From the IMG/VR virus record IMGVR_UViG_3300035670_007084, positions 1 through 63,831 of that record: a DNA stretch of 63,831 nt. One strand, written 5' to 3'. Numbering within the stretch: the stretch's first letter is position 1; every line of letters begins with the position of its first letter. The stretch is from a virus. Shown here piece after piece: positions 1 through 10,134 of the stretch. A program made the position numbers and the translations under genes. The notes under the pieces are model-generated. The model had not been told where the DNA came from, did not search any database, and saw nothing but the letters and a program-made list of their open reading frames with translations.

Positions 1-3000
1 CTTTAAGCGCAGTTGAAGCAAAAATCACAACCTTCTTACAGCCGAGTATACCAACATCTGAAGCAATAGGTGATCTTTGGATAGATACGGACGATGGAAA
101 CAAGTTATATAGAGCTGCCTCTATCGGAGCAGGTGATATAACATCTGGTGAATGGGTAGAAATACAAGACGATGGTATTGTTTCTGCAATGGAAGCAGCA
201 CAGGATGCTCAATCTACAGCCGATGGTAAGATTAAAACTTTCTATCAAGCGGGTATTCCAACTGCCGAGGGTATTGGGGATTTATGGTTAGATACTGATG
301 ATGGCAACAAGCTTTATCGTGCTGCATCTATTGGTGCTAATCAAATTATTTCTGGTGAATGGGTTGTTGTTCAAGATGCCGCAATAGCGTCTGCTATTAG
401 TGCTGCTTCTGATGCTCAATCTACTGCAGACGGTAAAGTAGTTACATTCTATCAAGCTAGTGTTCCTACATCAGAAGGTATTGGTGATTTGTGGATAGAC
501 ACCGATGATGGTAATAAACTATATAGAGCTTCTTCAATAGGTGCTAATCAGATAATATCGGGAGAATGGGTAGCAGTACAAGACCAAGCTATTCAAACAG
601 CGTTGGGTGCTGCTTCTGATGCACAAGAAACCGCAGATGGTAAGATAGTAACTTTTTATACTGACAATCCACCAATAGCAGAAGGTGTTGGAGATTTATG
701 GATTGACACAAATGACGGTAACAAGTTGTACAGGGCTGCATCAATTGGAGCGGATCAAATTGTGTCAGGTGAGTGGGTGGCAGTGCAGGATGCTGCAATC
801 GCATCAGCAATATCAGCTGCGTCAGGGGCGCAAACAACAGCTAATAATAAAATCACCACCTTCTTTCAAGCTGGTATACCAACATCAATTTCTATAGGCG
901 ATCTTTGGGTAGATACCGATGATGAAAATAAATTATACAGAGCAGCTATGGTTGGTGCCAACGAAATTAAAGCAGGGGAATGGGTAATTGTTAGAGATGA
1001 AGGAATTTCACAAGCCTTAGCTGATGCTTCAACGGCACAGGCTACCGCTGACGGAAAGATTCAATCTTTTTATCAGGCAACTGCTCCCTCTAGCGGAGAT
1101 GATTTGGGTGAAGGTGATATTTGGGTAGACACAGATGATGAAAATAAACTATACATATATCAATCTGGTAACTGGGTTTCTGCTCAATTTAGGGGTGTAA
1201 AAACTTTTTATCAAACTACTGCTCCAAGTGCAGGAATGTCAACAGGTGACTTGTGGGTAGATACCGATGACAGTAATAAAATATATAGTTATCAATCAAG
1301 CACTTGGGCATTACTACAATCTGCAAATGCTAGATCAACAACATATTTTCAAACTACTCAACCTAGTACGGGAATGTTTACTGGCGATTTATGGGTAGAT
1401 ACAGATGATGATAATAAATTATATTATTATAATGGGGCTAGTTGGGTTAGTGCGAGAGATGCAACTATTGCTCAAGCTATCAGTGCTGCTGGGAGTGCCC
1501 AAACAACTGCTAACAGTAAAGTAAATACATTTTATCAGGCTGCTGTTCCAACATCCATTGCTATAGGGGATTTTTGGGTAGATTCAGATGATGGTAATAA
1601 ATTATATCGGGCTGCTAGTATTGGAGCGAATGAAATCAAAGCTGGAGAATGGGAAGAAATACAAGATGATGGTATTGCTACGGCAATATCAACTGCAGGT
1701 TCAGCATTATCAACGGCTAATACAAAAGTTATTACATTTTATCAGGCGGGAATTCCTACCGCATTGGCTGCAGGAGATTTGTGGATTGATACTGACGATG
1801 GGAATAAATTGTATAGGGCATCAGCTATTGGAGCAAACGAAATCAAAGCGGGAGAATGGGTACTAGTACAAGATGCAGATATTGCGTCAGCTATTGGTGC
1901 TGCCCAAGATGCTCAAACCACAGCAGATGGAAAAATACAATCGTTTTATCAACCAACCGCACCGAGTAGTGGGGATAATCTTGGTGAGGGTGATTTATGG
2001 GTGGATACAGACGACAGTAATAAACTCTATATTTATAATTCTGATAATTGGGTAGCTGCTCAAACATTTGGTGCTAAAGTTTACTATCAAACATCTGCAC
2101 CTAGTAGTGGAATGCTTGCGGGTGACTTTTGGATTGATACAGATGATAGCAATAAACTCTATACTTATCAGAGTAGCACTTGGGTAGCAGCACAATTTAA
2201 TGGTATAAAAACTTTTTATCAAGATGGTATTCCTACAGCATTGGCGGTTGGAGATTTATGGGTAGATACTAATGACGAAAACAAACTATATAGAGCAGAG
2301 GCAATAGGGGCGAATGAAATAAAAGCAGGCGAGTGGGTATTGATAAGGGATGCAGGAATAACTACAGCGTTAGCTAATGCGTCCACTGCTATAACAAACG
2401 CTTCTAATGCACAAAATACAGCTAACAGTAAAATAACAACATTTTACCAAGCAGGAATTCCGACATCAATATCTGTGGGTGACTTATGGGTTGACACTGA
2501 CGATGGAAATAAACTCTATCGTGCAGAGATGATTGGAGCAAATGAGATTAAGGCAGGGGAGTGGGTTGAGATTCAGGACGATGCTATAGCTAACGCAATA
2601 GGGTTAGCTCAAGATGCACAATCTACTGCAGATGGAAAGATTCAATCCTTCTATCAAGCTACAGCACCAAGCAGTGGTGATGGAATAGCAGAGGGTGACA
2701 TTTGGGTTGATACTGATGATAGTAATAGGTTATATATTCTTCAAAGTGGTGTATGGGTTGATGCTCAATTTCGTGGGATAAAAACATATTATCAAGATAC
2801 CGAACCAGTTTCAGGAATGAGTGATGGTGATCTTTGGGTTGATACTAATGACAACAATACCCTATATGTATATAGCGATACTAGCCCTGTTGGATGGGCA
2901 GAAGTAACTGCTGGCACTGGCGTTGCGGTATTTAGACAAGACGACCAACCTACAGGTGTTGGTGAAAAAGAAGGTGACATTTGGATTGATTCTCTATATG

Positions 3001-6000
3001 ATTATAGTGCACCCGTAGCTCATTATAACTGTGATGAGAATGCTGCAAGCACAACGGTTGATGATGCTATGAATAATTATGAAGGAACTGCGTCTGTAAA
3101 TACATCGGTTATGCACGCTACCGGTAAATTAGGTAGTGGTTCTTTTCAATTACTTGGTGAAGATTCATCAAGTTATAAACACAGTTTAGAATTTCTTAAC
3201 CAAGCTAGACACTCTGTTGCTGATTATAAATTTGGTAATAGTTGCTTGTATTTTGACGGTGGTAATGATTATATTGCTATACCGGATAACGACTGTTTTA
3301 ATTTAGGTAGTGGTTCTTTTACTGTTGATGCTTGGGTATATTTTGTTGCTCTACCAGCTGCAGGTAGTAATATGTTTATAATTGGGCAGTGGTATGTAAC
3401 TGGCGGTTACAGTTGGGGTTGTAATGTTAATAACACTGGTGGAACATATTACTTGAGATTTAGCGGTTCAACAAATGGAACATCTGAAACTCAAACATTA
3501 AACTCAACTGCTATAAGTATTACTACAAGTACATTGTATCATATGACTTGGGTTCGTGATGGTAACACTATGAAATTCTTTTTAAATGGTGTTGCTAAAG
3601 GAACAGGTGATTTGACGGGTGTTACTCTTTATAATTCTACGGCAGATGTAACGATTGGGTGTACTGGTGCTTCAACATCAGATTTTAGCGGTAAGATGGA
3701 TGAGGTTAGAGTATCAAAAGGTGTTGCAAGATGGACAACAGATTTTTCTGTACCAACATCAGCATACACTTCAGACGCTAATACATCACTATTGCTACAT
3801 GGTAATTTACCTAATAGAGTAGAATGTGGAAACATTACGCAAATGACATCCGCCACTAATTTTTCTGTTTCGTGTTGGACAAAGTTTGATGTTATGGCAA
3901 GTGGTACAATATGGGATAAATATTTAGACACATCGAATTTTATGAAACTTTGTTACTCTGTTTACAATGGTAATGTTTTAAGATTTCAATTTAGAAAAAA
4001 CGCAGGAACAGCATTTAGTGGTTCTTTTGTTCCAAACTTTTCAACCGGAGTATTTTATCATATAACTGTTACAGTTGATTTAACTCAATCAACCGATGCT
4101 GAAAGATTAAAGATATATGTTAATAGTGTTTCTCAAACATTAACTTTTAGCGGAACAGCAGATACAACATCAGATGATACTACGACAAGTTTTATTATTG
4201 GTTCAACATATCTCGGTACTATTGAAGGTAAAGTAGATGATGTTAGAGTATATGGTCATACATTAACACAGCAAGCTATTAATGATATATACTATAAAGG
4301 CACTGGCACAATTAAATCAAGACCAGATGAAGTATTTAATACTTATGTTTATACTAGTGGTGTTTGGAAATTAACAAGCAACACAAAGAATATAACAGAA
4401 GATGGAACATTTACAGGTGTAGTAAAGCCAGTTGATAATGTTGGAACCCCAGATGGTTCTGGATTATATTTGGGTGCAGACTATTTGGGGTATTATGATA
4501 GCTCTTCTTGGAGAAGTTATATTGATAATACTGGTAAGTTTAAATTTTATGGTGATGCTAACAACTATGTTGAATGGAACGGATCTACTCTAACAATTAA
4601 AGGTATAGTAGTATTTCAATCAAGTAGTAGCGGGTATGCAAATTTAACTGACAAGCCAACATCGTTAAACAGTATTAATAGCACAGAGTATTCAAACTAT
4701 AATACCGCTTATGGGTGGAGGCATTCTGTTGGTACTACATTTATAGATGGTGCAAAGATTTATACTGGCACCGTTACTGCCACACAGATTGCTGCTAATA
4801 CAATTACTGCTAGTCAAATTGCTGCAGGAACAATTACCGCTACACAAATTGCTAGTGCCACAATAACATCAACACAAATAGCATCAAGTACAATTACAAC
4901 TAGCAACCTCAATTTTACTCCAGTTCAAACAGCAAATGTAATAGCATCTATTAATTCATCTGCTGAAGGAATAAGAATTGATGCTGATAATTTAACCATT
5001 AGCGCAAGCACAACATTTAGTAGTGGTTATGATCCATCAGTAAAGATAAAAACTTTTTCACAAGCAGCTATACCCACATCATTAGTAGCAGGTGACTTAT
5101 GGATAGACACAGATGATAACAATAAGCTATACAGAGCAGCTATAGCCGGAGCAGATGCAATAACGGCAGGCGAATGGGAAGCTGTTCCTGATAACAGCAG
5201 ACTTAGTATTTTGGGTGGTTCATATAATACTGCTGCATCAGGGGCTAGATTACAAATATTTCCTGATGCTAATACTGCTTTACGAGTTTATGATGATGCT
5301 GCCAATGAAGTATTTAAAATACTAGTAGGTGGCACCGATGTTGGTGATGTTATATTTGGTGGGGCATCAAACTATATGAAGTGGGATAAATCAGCTGGAA
5401 CTCTTTTAGCAGCTAATGTTCAAAGCCCCGATTATGTTGCGAGTACAACTGGATTTAAGTTAAGTTCTTCAACAGGATTAGAAATTAATACTGGTGCAGT
5501 TAAAGCAACTTCATTTACTTCTGGTACTGGTGACATTATTTTTGAATTTTTGGGGGTTTCAGTAACCGCTGATGGTGCTGCTGCATATCTTTTTGATACT
5601 GACACTGGTGCTAATACCGTTATTGATACTGGTAGTTACCGTTGGGCTGAAATAACCGATGGAGAAAACTATTTTTTAGAAAATAAAGGAATGGCTTGGC
5701 AGGATGCAACAAACTATAATCCTGGATGGATAAGTGCTATTAGTAAAGAAATAGTTGGGCTATGGTTTACAAAAAGACCAGGTTATAATTATGTTCAATG
5801 GATAGCAAGATCACAAGCTGACGATAATAATGTTGGGGCACAGAGAACTATATATATGAGGTTATCTATTTATGGTCAAAACTTGAGAAGTAATATAGAA
5901 ACCACATTATGTCGTACTCAATATCAAGCGGATTATCAAAAAGACCATATATGGACAATAGATATATCCACACTCACAGATAATGTTGCTTACTTTGTCG

Positions 6001-6089
6001 GTATGACATGTTATCCTTCTGGCACCGTTGGTACTGGAGGAAATGTAGGATTTAATAATTGGGTAATGCTTTTAAAACCAACTTTATAG
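1..6089 (+). CDS. Giant tail fibre / tip protein with GDLWVDTDD repeats and LamG-like domains (5' partial)
   Basis: The reading frame is open from the first full codon (position 3), so the true start lies outside the window; at least 2028 codons are visible. About 18 copies of a 45-65 residue repeat built on GDLW(V/I)DTDD..NKLYR fill the first half and recur once near the C-terminal third. The middle (about 3.2-4.3 kb) looks like two concanavalin/laminin-G-like sandwiches (SFTVDAWVYF, KMDEVRVSKGVARW, then a second SCWTKF...GKVDDVRVYG copy). Next come TIT(A/S)(T/S)QIA-type short repeats typical of central tail fibre (J-like) proteins. Family knowledge: such proteins are host-recognition parts of the distal tail. 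Receptor or glycan binding by the LamG-like part is inference. The following gene starts 9 bases later. Confidence 0.85.
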   Translation, partial: LSAVEAKITTFLQPSIPTSEAIGDLWIDTDDGNKLYRAASIGAGDITSGEWVEIQDDGIVSAMEAAQDAQSTADGKIKTFYQAGIPTAEGIGDLWLDTDDGNKLYRAASIGANQIISGEWVVVQDAAIASAISAASDAQSTADGKVVTFYQASVPTSEGIGDLWIDTDDGNKLYRASSIGANQIISGEWVAVQDQAIQTALGAASDAQETADGKIVTFYTDNPPIAEGVGDLWIDTNDGNKLYRAASIGADQIVSGEWVAVQDAAIASAISAASGAQTTANNKITTFFQAGIPTSISIGDLWVDTDDENKLYRAAMVGANEIKAGEWVIVRDEGISQALADASTAQATADGKIQSFYQATAPSSGDDLGEGDIWVDTDDENKLYIYQSGNWVSAQFRGVKTFYQTTAPSAGMSTGDLWVDTDDSNKIYSYQSSTWALLQSANARSTTYFQTTQPSTGMFTGDLWVDTDDDNKLYYYNGASWVSARDATIAQAISAAGSAQTTANSKVNTFYQAAVPTSIAIGDFWVDSDDGNKLYRAASIGANEIKAGEWEEIQDDGIATAISTAGSALSTANTKVITFYQAGIPTALAAGDLWIDTDDGNKLYRASAIGANEIKAGEWVLVQDADIASAIGAAQDAQTTADGKIQSFYQPTAPSSGDNLGEGDLWVDTDDSNKLYIYNSDNWVAAQTFGAKVYYQTSAPSSGMLAGDFWIDTDDSNKLYTYQSSTWVAAQFNGIKTFYQDGIPTALAVGDLWVDTNDENKLYRAEAIGANEIKAGEWVLIRDAGITTALANASTAITNASNAQNTANSKITTFYQAGIPTSISVGDLWVDTDDGNKLYRAEMIGANEIKAGEWVEIQDDAIANAIGLAQDAQSTADGKIQSFYQATAPSSGDGIAEGDIWVDTDDSNRLYILQSGVWVDAQFRGIKTYYQDTEPVSGMSDGDLWVDTNDNNTLYVYSDTSPVGWAEVTAGTGVAVFRQDDQPTGVGEKEGDIWIDSLYDYSAPVAHYNCDENAASTTVDDAMNNYEGTASVNTSVMHATGKLGSGSFQLLGEDSSSYKHSLEFLNQARHSVADYKFGNSCLYFDGGNDYIAIPDNDCFNLGSGSFTVDAWVYFVALPAAGSNMFIIGQWYVTGGYSWGCNVNNTGGTYYLRFSGSTNGTSETQTLNSTAISITTSTLYHMTWVRDGNTMKFFLNGVAKGTGDLTGVTLYNSTADVTIGCTGASTSDFSGKMDEVRVSKGVARWTTDFSVPTSAYTSDANTSLLLHGNLPNRVECGNITQMTSATNFSVSCWTKFDVMASGTIWDKYLDTSNFMKLCYSVYNGNVLRFQFRKNAGTAFSGSFVPNFSTGVFYHITVTVDLTQSTDAERLKIYVNSVSQTLTFSGTADTTSDDTTTSFIIGSTYLGTIEGKVDDVRVYGHTLTQQAINDIYYKGTGTIKSRPDEVFNTYVYTSGVWKLTSNTKNITEDGTFTGVVKPVDNVGTPDGSGLYLGADYLGYYDSSSWRSYIDNTGKFKFYGDANNYVEWNGSTLTIKGIVVFQSSSSGYANLTDKPTSLNSINSTEYSNYNTAYGWRHSVGTTFIDGAKIYTGTVTATQIAANTITASQIAAGTITATQIASATITSTQIASSTITTSNLNFTPVQTANVIASINSSAEGIRIDADNLTISASTTFSSGYDPSVKIKTFSQAAIPTSLVAGDLWIDTDDNNKLYRAAIAGADAITAGEWEAVPDNSRLSILGGSYNTAASGARLQIFPDANTALRVYDDAANEVFKILVGGTDVGDVIFGGASNYMKWDKSAGTLLAANVQSPDYVASTTGFKLSSSTGLEINTGAVKATSFTSGTGDIIFEFLGVSVTADGAAAYLFDTDTGANTVIDTGSYRWAEITDGENYFLENKGMAWQDATNYNPGWISAISKEIVGLWFTKRPGYNYVQWIARSQADDNNVGAQRTIYMRLSIYGQNLRSNIETTLCRTQYQADYQKDHIWTIDISTLTDNVAYFVGMTCYPSGTVGTGGNVGFNNWVMLLKPTL

Positions 6090-6097
6090 GGGGAAGT

Positions 6098-6307
6098 ATG
6101 ATTGAAATTAATATTTTAATCCCAGATGAATTACAAGAAACAGCCGAATTTAACTGCGGTAATAATGTTGAAAAGTATTTTAGTGATATGATTTTATCTA
6201 TGTTATATAGATTTAAGGAACAAAATGAGAAAAGTTTTCTAGATACTATACCGAGAGAAGAATTAAAAAATATTGTAAAAATAGTAAAAGAAGGAAAAGG
6301 AGAGTAA
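6098..6307 (+). CDS. Small unknown protein after the tail fibre
   Basis: A 69-residue protein starting at the ATG at 6098, which sits behind a strong AGGGGGAAGT ribosome site; an earlier in-frame ATG at 6059 lies inside the fibre gene and is less likely. The protein is acidic and helical, with no signal peptide or recognisable domain. It is sandwiched between the fibre and a secreted coiled-coil protein, so a virion, chaperone or lysis-associated role is possible but unproven. Confidence 0.6.
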   Translation: MIEINILIPDELQETAEFNCGNNVEKYFSDMILSMLYRFKEQNEKSFLDTIPREELKNIVKIVKEGKGE

Positions 6308-6310
6308 GTT

Positions 6311-6622
6311 ATGAAAATTTTATTAAGTATGTTAATAGTAGTATTATTTTTATTAAGCGGCATATCCTATTCACAAGCCCCAGATTATTTTGCTCGTAAT
6401 GAAATGTATCGAGCACAGATTAATGGTGAGATTCAAAGAGCACACGAACTTGAAATGGAAATAGCAAAAGCAGAAACTTACGCAAAAGAACTTGAATTAC
6501 AACGAGATGATATTCAAATTAATTCCTATAATAGAGCAGCCAATTACAACAAAATAGATAACGATAATAGTGCATCGAGTTCTATCCGAAACGATAGAAA
6601 ACATAAACGTCACTCAAATTAA
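6311..6622 (+). CDS. Secreted or membrane-anchored coiled-coil protein
   Basis: A 103-residue protein with a clear N-terminal hydrophobic segment (residues 1-20, ending near SYSQA, a plausible signal-peptidase I site). It continues into a charged heptad-rich helix (about 35-75) and a hydrophilic Arg/Lys/His-rich tail. No enzyme motif is visible. This layout resembles small spanin-like or periplasmic phage proteins, but no spanin lipobox or partner is recognised, so the function is open. It starts 3 bases after the preceding gene. Confidence 0.55.
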   Translation: MKILLSMLIVVLFLLSGISYSQAPDYFARNEMYRAQINGEIQRAHELEMEIAKAETYAKELELQRDDIQINSYNRAANYNKIDNDNSASSSIRNDRKHKRHSN

Positions 6623-6633
6623 AGGACTAAATT

Positions 6634-7620
6634 ATGTCAGGAGATTTTTATAGAGTAGATCCAAGTTTACCGTTAGGAACTCAGATTAAATATATTAATG
6701 AGATGATCCTAAAACTTGCAGGAAAGTATGAACAAGCTTCTTTCGATGAGAAAGAACTAACAGCGTTGTATAGCGCACTTGGCTCTGGTTATCCTCGATC
6801 CTATTTGAGAAACCAAGCCATTGGTTCTGCAATAGGAACCTATTCTAACTGGGCACATTACAAAGCTGAAGATGCTTATTCAATATGGAAAATTCAACCA
6901 ACAAATTATGCATACAGTGTCAATAATGTTTTACTTATGAATAATAAAGTGGTTGAAAATGTTGGAGAGGCAAACGCATTAACCACACAGTTTGATAATG
7001 TATTTACCTATGACCAAACTAGCGGGGTTGGATATACAGATGTAACATCTGACATTTCAACAGAAGGTTCCAATGAAGTTACCGCTATTGAAGCAATAGG
7101 TGACTACTTATATGTTGGTGATGCTGCAACTTTTAACGGAATAGCATTTGAATTTTTAACGGTTGGAAGTAATTACACATTAGTAGTTGAATATTGGGAT
7201 GGTGATTCGTGGGAAGCATTAGGTGAGGCAGAGTCTTTAGTTGATAACACCAACGACTTTGCATCTAATGGTGCAATTACCTTTACTGCCCCAGGTGATT
7301 GGGCAACTACGGCAGTTAATTCAACCACAAAATATTGGATAAGAATTTCAACTACTACTACTCCAGTAACAGCAGTTGAAATATATTACTGCACATCCGG
7401 TGATTCAGTAGAGGGATTATTATCAATGTCCTCTTCTGAATTACTCAATCAGGAATGGAAGTTCTGCACATACAGCGGATATATTTATGTTACCATACCC
7501 AACGCTGGTGCAACGGCTTATGAAGGTATTGATTTTATTACTTCATCAAGCTCTGCAACAAACAAGCAGAACTTTTTTATATATAACCAACCGTTCCAAA
7601 TGGATTACTTATCCTCGTAA
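6634..7620 (+). CDS. Putative virion adhesion / fibre protein, last gene of the rightward unit
   Basis: A 328-residue protein. The N-terminal 90 residues are mixed helical. The rest is Gly/Ser/Thr-rich and beta-like, including a segment (about 185-255) of the type YTLVVEYWDGDSWEAL...FTAPGDWATTAVNSTTKYWIRI that resembles a carbohydrate-binding or virion-surface beta sandwich. No catalytic residues are seen. Its position after the fibre gene and directly before a strong terminator suggests a tail-fibre accessory or receptor-binding protein (inference). Confidence 0.6.
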   Translation: MSGDFYRVDPSLPLGTQIKYINEMILKLAGKYEQASFDEKELTALYSALGSGYPRSYLRNQAIGSAIGTYSNWAHYKAEDAYSIWKIQPTNYAYSVNNVLLMNNKVVENVGEANALTTQFDNVFTYDQTSGVGYTDVTSDISTEGSNEVTAIEAIGDYLYVGDAATFNGIAFEFLTVGSNYTLVVEYWDGDSWEALGEAESLVDNTNDFASNGAITFTAPGDWATTAVNSTTKYWIRISTTTTPVTAVEIYYCTSGDSVEGLLSMSSSELLNQEWKFCTYSGYIYVTIPNAGATAYEGIDFITSSSSATNKQNFFIYNQPFQMDYLSS

Positions 7621-7641
7621 CAAAAACCCCTAGACACAAAA

Positions 7642-7682
7642 AACCCCCAGTAGTTGCAATGACTATTGGGGGTTATTTTTTT
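7642..7682. terminator. Bidirectional intrinsic terminator between convergent units
   Basis: An inverted repeat AACCCCCA-n-TAGT...ACTA-n-TGGGGGTT (7642-7674) is followed by ATTTTTTT on the plus strand and preceded by an A-run that gives TTTTTT on the minus strand. It lies exactly between the rightward virion unit (stop at 7620) and the leftward unit (stop at 7681), so it can end transcription from both sides. Confidence 0.9.
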
Positions 7683-7986
7683 ATAATCTGTTATAATCTT
7701 TAACTACAGCCTCACACAAATCAACATCTAAAAATATTTTTGCCATTCTTAATATTGCTTGCGATAATTTAACTTTGTCAATTGGTACTGTTTTTTCAAT
7801 TACCTTAACTTCTTTTATTTTTATATCGCTCGTAAAATCTTTTTTGTTCAATTCCCCCTGTAGTAAAACTGATTGCGCTTGATGGGTGAGCAACTCATCT
7901 CTTAGTTTTGCATAATATTCCTCGTTTGATTTTAATAGTTCTTTTAATCTTTTGTTTTCTTTTTTCAATTCAGTTAAAGTCATCAT
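7681..7986 (-). CDS. Small coiled-coil protein at the end of the leftward unit
   Basis: A 101-residue protein starting MMTLTELKKENKRLKELL; residues 3-50 form a strong heptad coiled coil, and the C-terminal part is a charged helix-strand mix. Two adjacent ATGs are possible; the second (7983) is better spaced from the GGAG. No known domain is recognised. It follows the radical-SAM gene by 15 bases and is the last gene before the bidirectional terminator. Confidence 0.6.
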   Translation of the reverse strand: MMTLTELKKENKRLKELLKSNEEYYAKLRDELLTHQAQSVLLQGELNKKDFTSDIKIKEVKVIEKTVPIDKVKLSQAILRMAKIFLDVDLCEAVVKDYNRL

Positions 7987-8001
7987 ACACTCCTTATGTT
8001 A

Positions 8002-8844
8002 TTAACAGTTTTTACAGAATGATAATTCATCTGTAAAGTCTTTATTTTGCATTTTAGTTCTTAGCAAATTAAACTTATCCGAATTAAACACGGTGTTTAA
8101 ATTATCAGTGTTAATATTGCCAAGGACATAATCAGAATCAAAGCAACGGCAACAAAACACAATATCTCCATTGCATTGAACACCGATTGAATTAAATAAT
8201 TTAGGGCAAGAAAACCTTCTTGGAGTAATTCCATTCGGAGATATATCCTCAACATTACCAGCGAAAGTTGAAAATTCTTTAATACGGAGTTTACCCCATG
8301 TGGTATTATCAAGCCACCCATAAGCAGATTTAAAATTTGGAATCTCATTTACATTGTCCTTTGTAACTATAACTTGCAGTTCGACTTTACAATTACTCTT
8401 GGCTCCAATTATAGTTCTTAATTTCAAACAGTTATCTATATTAGTTTTAACCCTATCAAAATCCCCACCAACTCTTAACTTATTATATACCTTTTTATCT
8501 AAAGAGTCAAGTGCTAATGTTAACTCAGATAAACTAGAATTAAATAAAGCACCCGCTTTCTGTGATGTTAAAAGCATAGCATTAGTTGATATACTTGTTT
8601 TTATAATATACTGTGAAATCATATTTATTCGTTCTACTATCTTAGGATCGCACAGTGGCTCACCAATTTGATGGCAATATACTGACTTAATGTTTAAATA
8701 CTTTACTTGTTTTAAAACATTATTGAATGTGTCATTAGTCATTACTTCTTGTTTGCGTTTCATACTTTTATGTGGACAAAAAGTACACGACAACATACAA
8801 CAATTAGTTGTTTCTAACTCAAGATGAGATATATTATAAATCAT
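8002..8844 (-). CDS. Radical SAM enzyme with SPASM-like C-terminal cysteines
   Basis: A 280-residue protein. Residues 16-23 carry the radical-SAM CxxxCxxC motif (C16, C20, C23) for the 4Fe-4S cluster that cleaves S-adenosylmethionine, followed by the usual HQIGEPL (GGEP-like) segment near residue 60. The C-terminus has extra cysteines (CPKL..., VFCCRCF, a terminal CKNC) in a SPASM/twitch-like arrangement, which in known families binds auxiliary Fe-S clusters. Substrate unknown. It overlaps the next upstream gene by 4 bases within a sugar/methyl-modifying cassette, so glycan, lipid-linked sugar or peptide modification is plausible (inference). Confidence 0.8.
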   Translation of the reverse strand: MIYNISHLELETTNCCMLSCTFCPHKSMKRKQEVMTNDTFNNVLKQVKYLNIKSVYCHQIGEPLCDPKIVERINMISQYIIKTSISTNAMLLTSQKAGALFNSSLSELTLALDSLDKKVYNKLRVGGDFDRVKTNIDNCLKLRTIIGAKSNCKVELQVIVTKDNVNEIPNFKSAYGWLDNTTWGKLRIKEFSTFAGNVEDISPNGITPRRFSCPKLFNSIGVQCNGDIVFCCRCFDSDYVLGNINTDNLNTVFNSDKFNLLRTKMQNKDFTDELSFCKNC

Positions 8845-9617
8845 ATATATTCCTTTAGTAATTTAGCTATTCTTTTAGTTGCTTGATTATCGGTTACTGA
8901 CCATTCTATGAAGAATGGTTTATTCCAATACTTATAGTTATCATAGTTTCCAAACACTTTACAATCCTTTTTTAAAATCAACGCCCAAATACCGGGTCCA
9001 GTATCAGTAAAATAAATTTGTTTAGAATCTCTTATTATAGATAGAGTATCTACTGTTAGTTTATGATGTAGTTCACCAGGATTAAATCTTGGGTGAACAA
9101 TAGCATTATATTTTGGGTTTTCCACATAAGTTAACAGTTCTTTATTTTTTTCTGGTATTCCAGATAATAGAACAGTTGGTGCATTTTTTGCACAGGTTGG
9201 CATTCCAAACATTTTATCGTGTCTGGGGCATCCTGTAACTATTGCTTTATCGTTATCTAATCCGCAATAATCAACCCACGCTGTTTTGGTTTGTCTACCC
9301 CAAGTAAAAATAACATCAAAGTTAAAAGTTCCTTCTTTATTTGTTTCGGTGTAGTAAGGGCTTTGCTGTAATGCAATAATAGTTTTCTTTGACAGTGTTC
9401 TTATATTAGAAAACATTTGATACCAGTCAGCAGAAAATGGTTCACAGGTAATAAACAAATCAGTTGTTGGTATTAGTTGCAACAAATTTTGGTCGTGGGA
9501 TGTATATATTCTTTTAAAATTAAATTCTGACAATTCTTTGATTACAGGTAATATATTTTCATAAGACCAATCTCTCAATGCAAAAACTAAAACATTAGGT
9601 TTTTTGCTAGTGCCCAA
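8841..9617 (-). CDS. GT-B-like glycosyl/glycerophosphotransferase
   Basis: A 258-residue protein using a TTG start preceded by AAAGGA at good spacing. The fold pattern looks like a GT-B or CDP-glycerol-glycerophosphotransferase-type enzyme: an N-terminal Rossmann-like beta-alpha series (PNVLVFALRDW), a VTGCPRHDKMF segment mid-protein, VHPRFNPGE, and a later DTGPGIWALIL that resembles the donor-binding Ser/Thr-rich loop of these families. It overlaps the upstream methyltransferase gene by about 30 bases. Donor and acceptor unknown. Confidence 0.6.
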   Translation of the reverse strand: MGTSKKPNVLVFALRDWSYENILPVIKELSEFNFKRIYTSHDQNLLQLIPTTDLFITCEPFSADWYQMFSNIRTLSKKTIIALQQSPYYTETNKEGTFNFDVIFTWGRQTKTAWVDYCGLDNDKAIVTGCPRHDKMFGMPTCAKNAPTVLLSGIPEKNKELLTYVENPKYNAIVHPRFNPGELHHKLTVDTLSIIRDSKQIYFTDTGPGIWALILKKDCKVFGNYDNYKYWNKPFFIEWSVTDNQATKRIAKLLKEYI

Positions 9618-10132
9618 TTGTGTTGTTCCTTTATTATTTCATTAGTTATAGTTTGTTTAAATATATCCCACGATCTCTCCCCATTTTTATTATGTGCTCC
9701 TGGGTGGTCAGTATCGTGGCTACCAATATACTTACAATTTTTGCTCGCCCACAGATATTCTTGTAGTTGATAATCAAACAAATGTTCACCATCGTGCCAA
9801 AACATATCGAATGGTTTTGAGAATGCAAAAGTTGGTAGTATGATATTTGAGTATCCCTTTAATATAATCCAATTTTTCTTTAGTTTTTCTGGCACAATAA
9901 TATCTTCTCTAACAAACGGTTCTATTGAAATAAGTAAACCATCAGAACCCATAGCATCTAGAAACACGGTACTTGAAAATCCACGATATACTCCAGTTTC
10001 AATAATAGTTTTAATATTATTTTCTTTAATAAAATTATATAAATATTCCCTAATATGAGGTTCAATTCCCAATGATTTTGTTAGTCCTAAACTTTTAATA
10101 TATTCTAAACTGTTGGTGTAGTTTCCAAACAT
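9587..10132 (-). CDS. Class I SAM-dependent methyltransferase
   Basis: A 181-residue protein with the class I motif I region IIETGVYRGFSSTVFLDA (about 41-58) and an acidic strand-2 end (LISIEPF), followed by FDMFWHDGEH, matching small-molecule methyltransferases of the Methyltransf_24 type (CmcI-like). It sits between a radical-SAM gene (2-base gap) and a glycosyltransferase-like gene (overlap), which suggests O-methylation of a sugar or similar small acceptor. Assignment to fold is good; substrate is inference only. Confidence 0.7.
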   Translation of the reverse strand: MFGNYTNSLEYIKSLGLTKSLGIEPHIREYLYNFIKENNIKTIIETGVYRGFSSTVFLDAMGSDGLLISIEPFVREDIIVPEKLKKNWIILKGYSNIILPTFAFSKPFDMFWHDGEHLFDYQLQEYLWASKNCKYIGSHDTDHPGAHNKNGERSWDIFKQTITNEIIKEQHNWALAKNLMF

Positions 10133-10134
10133 AG

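Noticed and set aside
589-2980. Long open frames on the other strand and frames of the fibre gene
   Set aside because: They mirror the repeats of the fibre gene and lack ribosome sites.
1-6089. Possible CRISPR-like or satellite array because of regular repeats
   Set aside because: The repeats are translated in one frame and differ in bases while keeping the protein motif; there are no spacer-like units.
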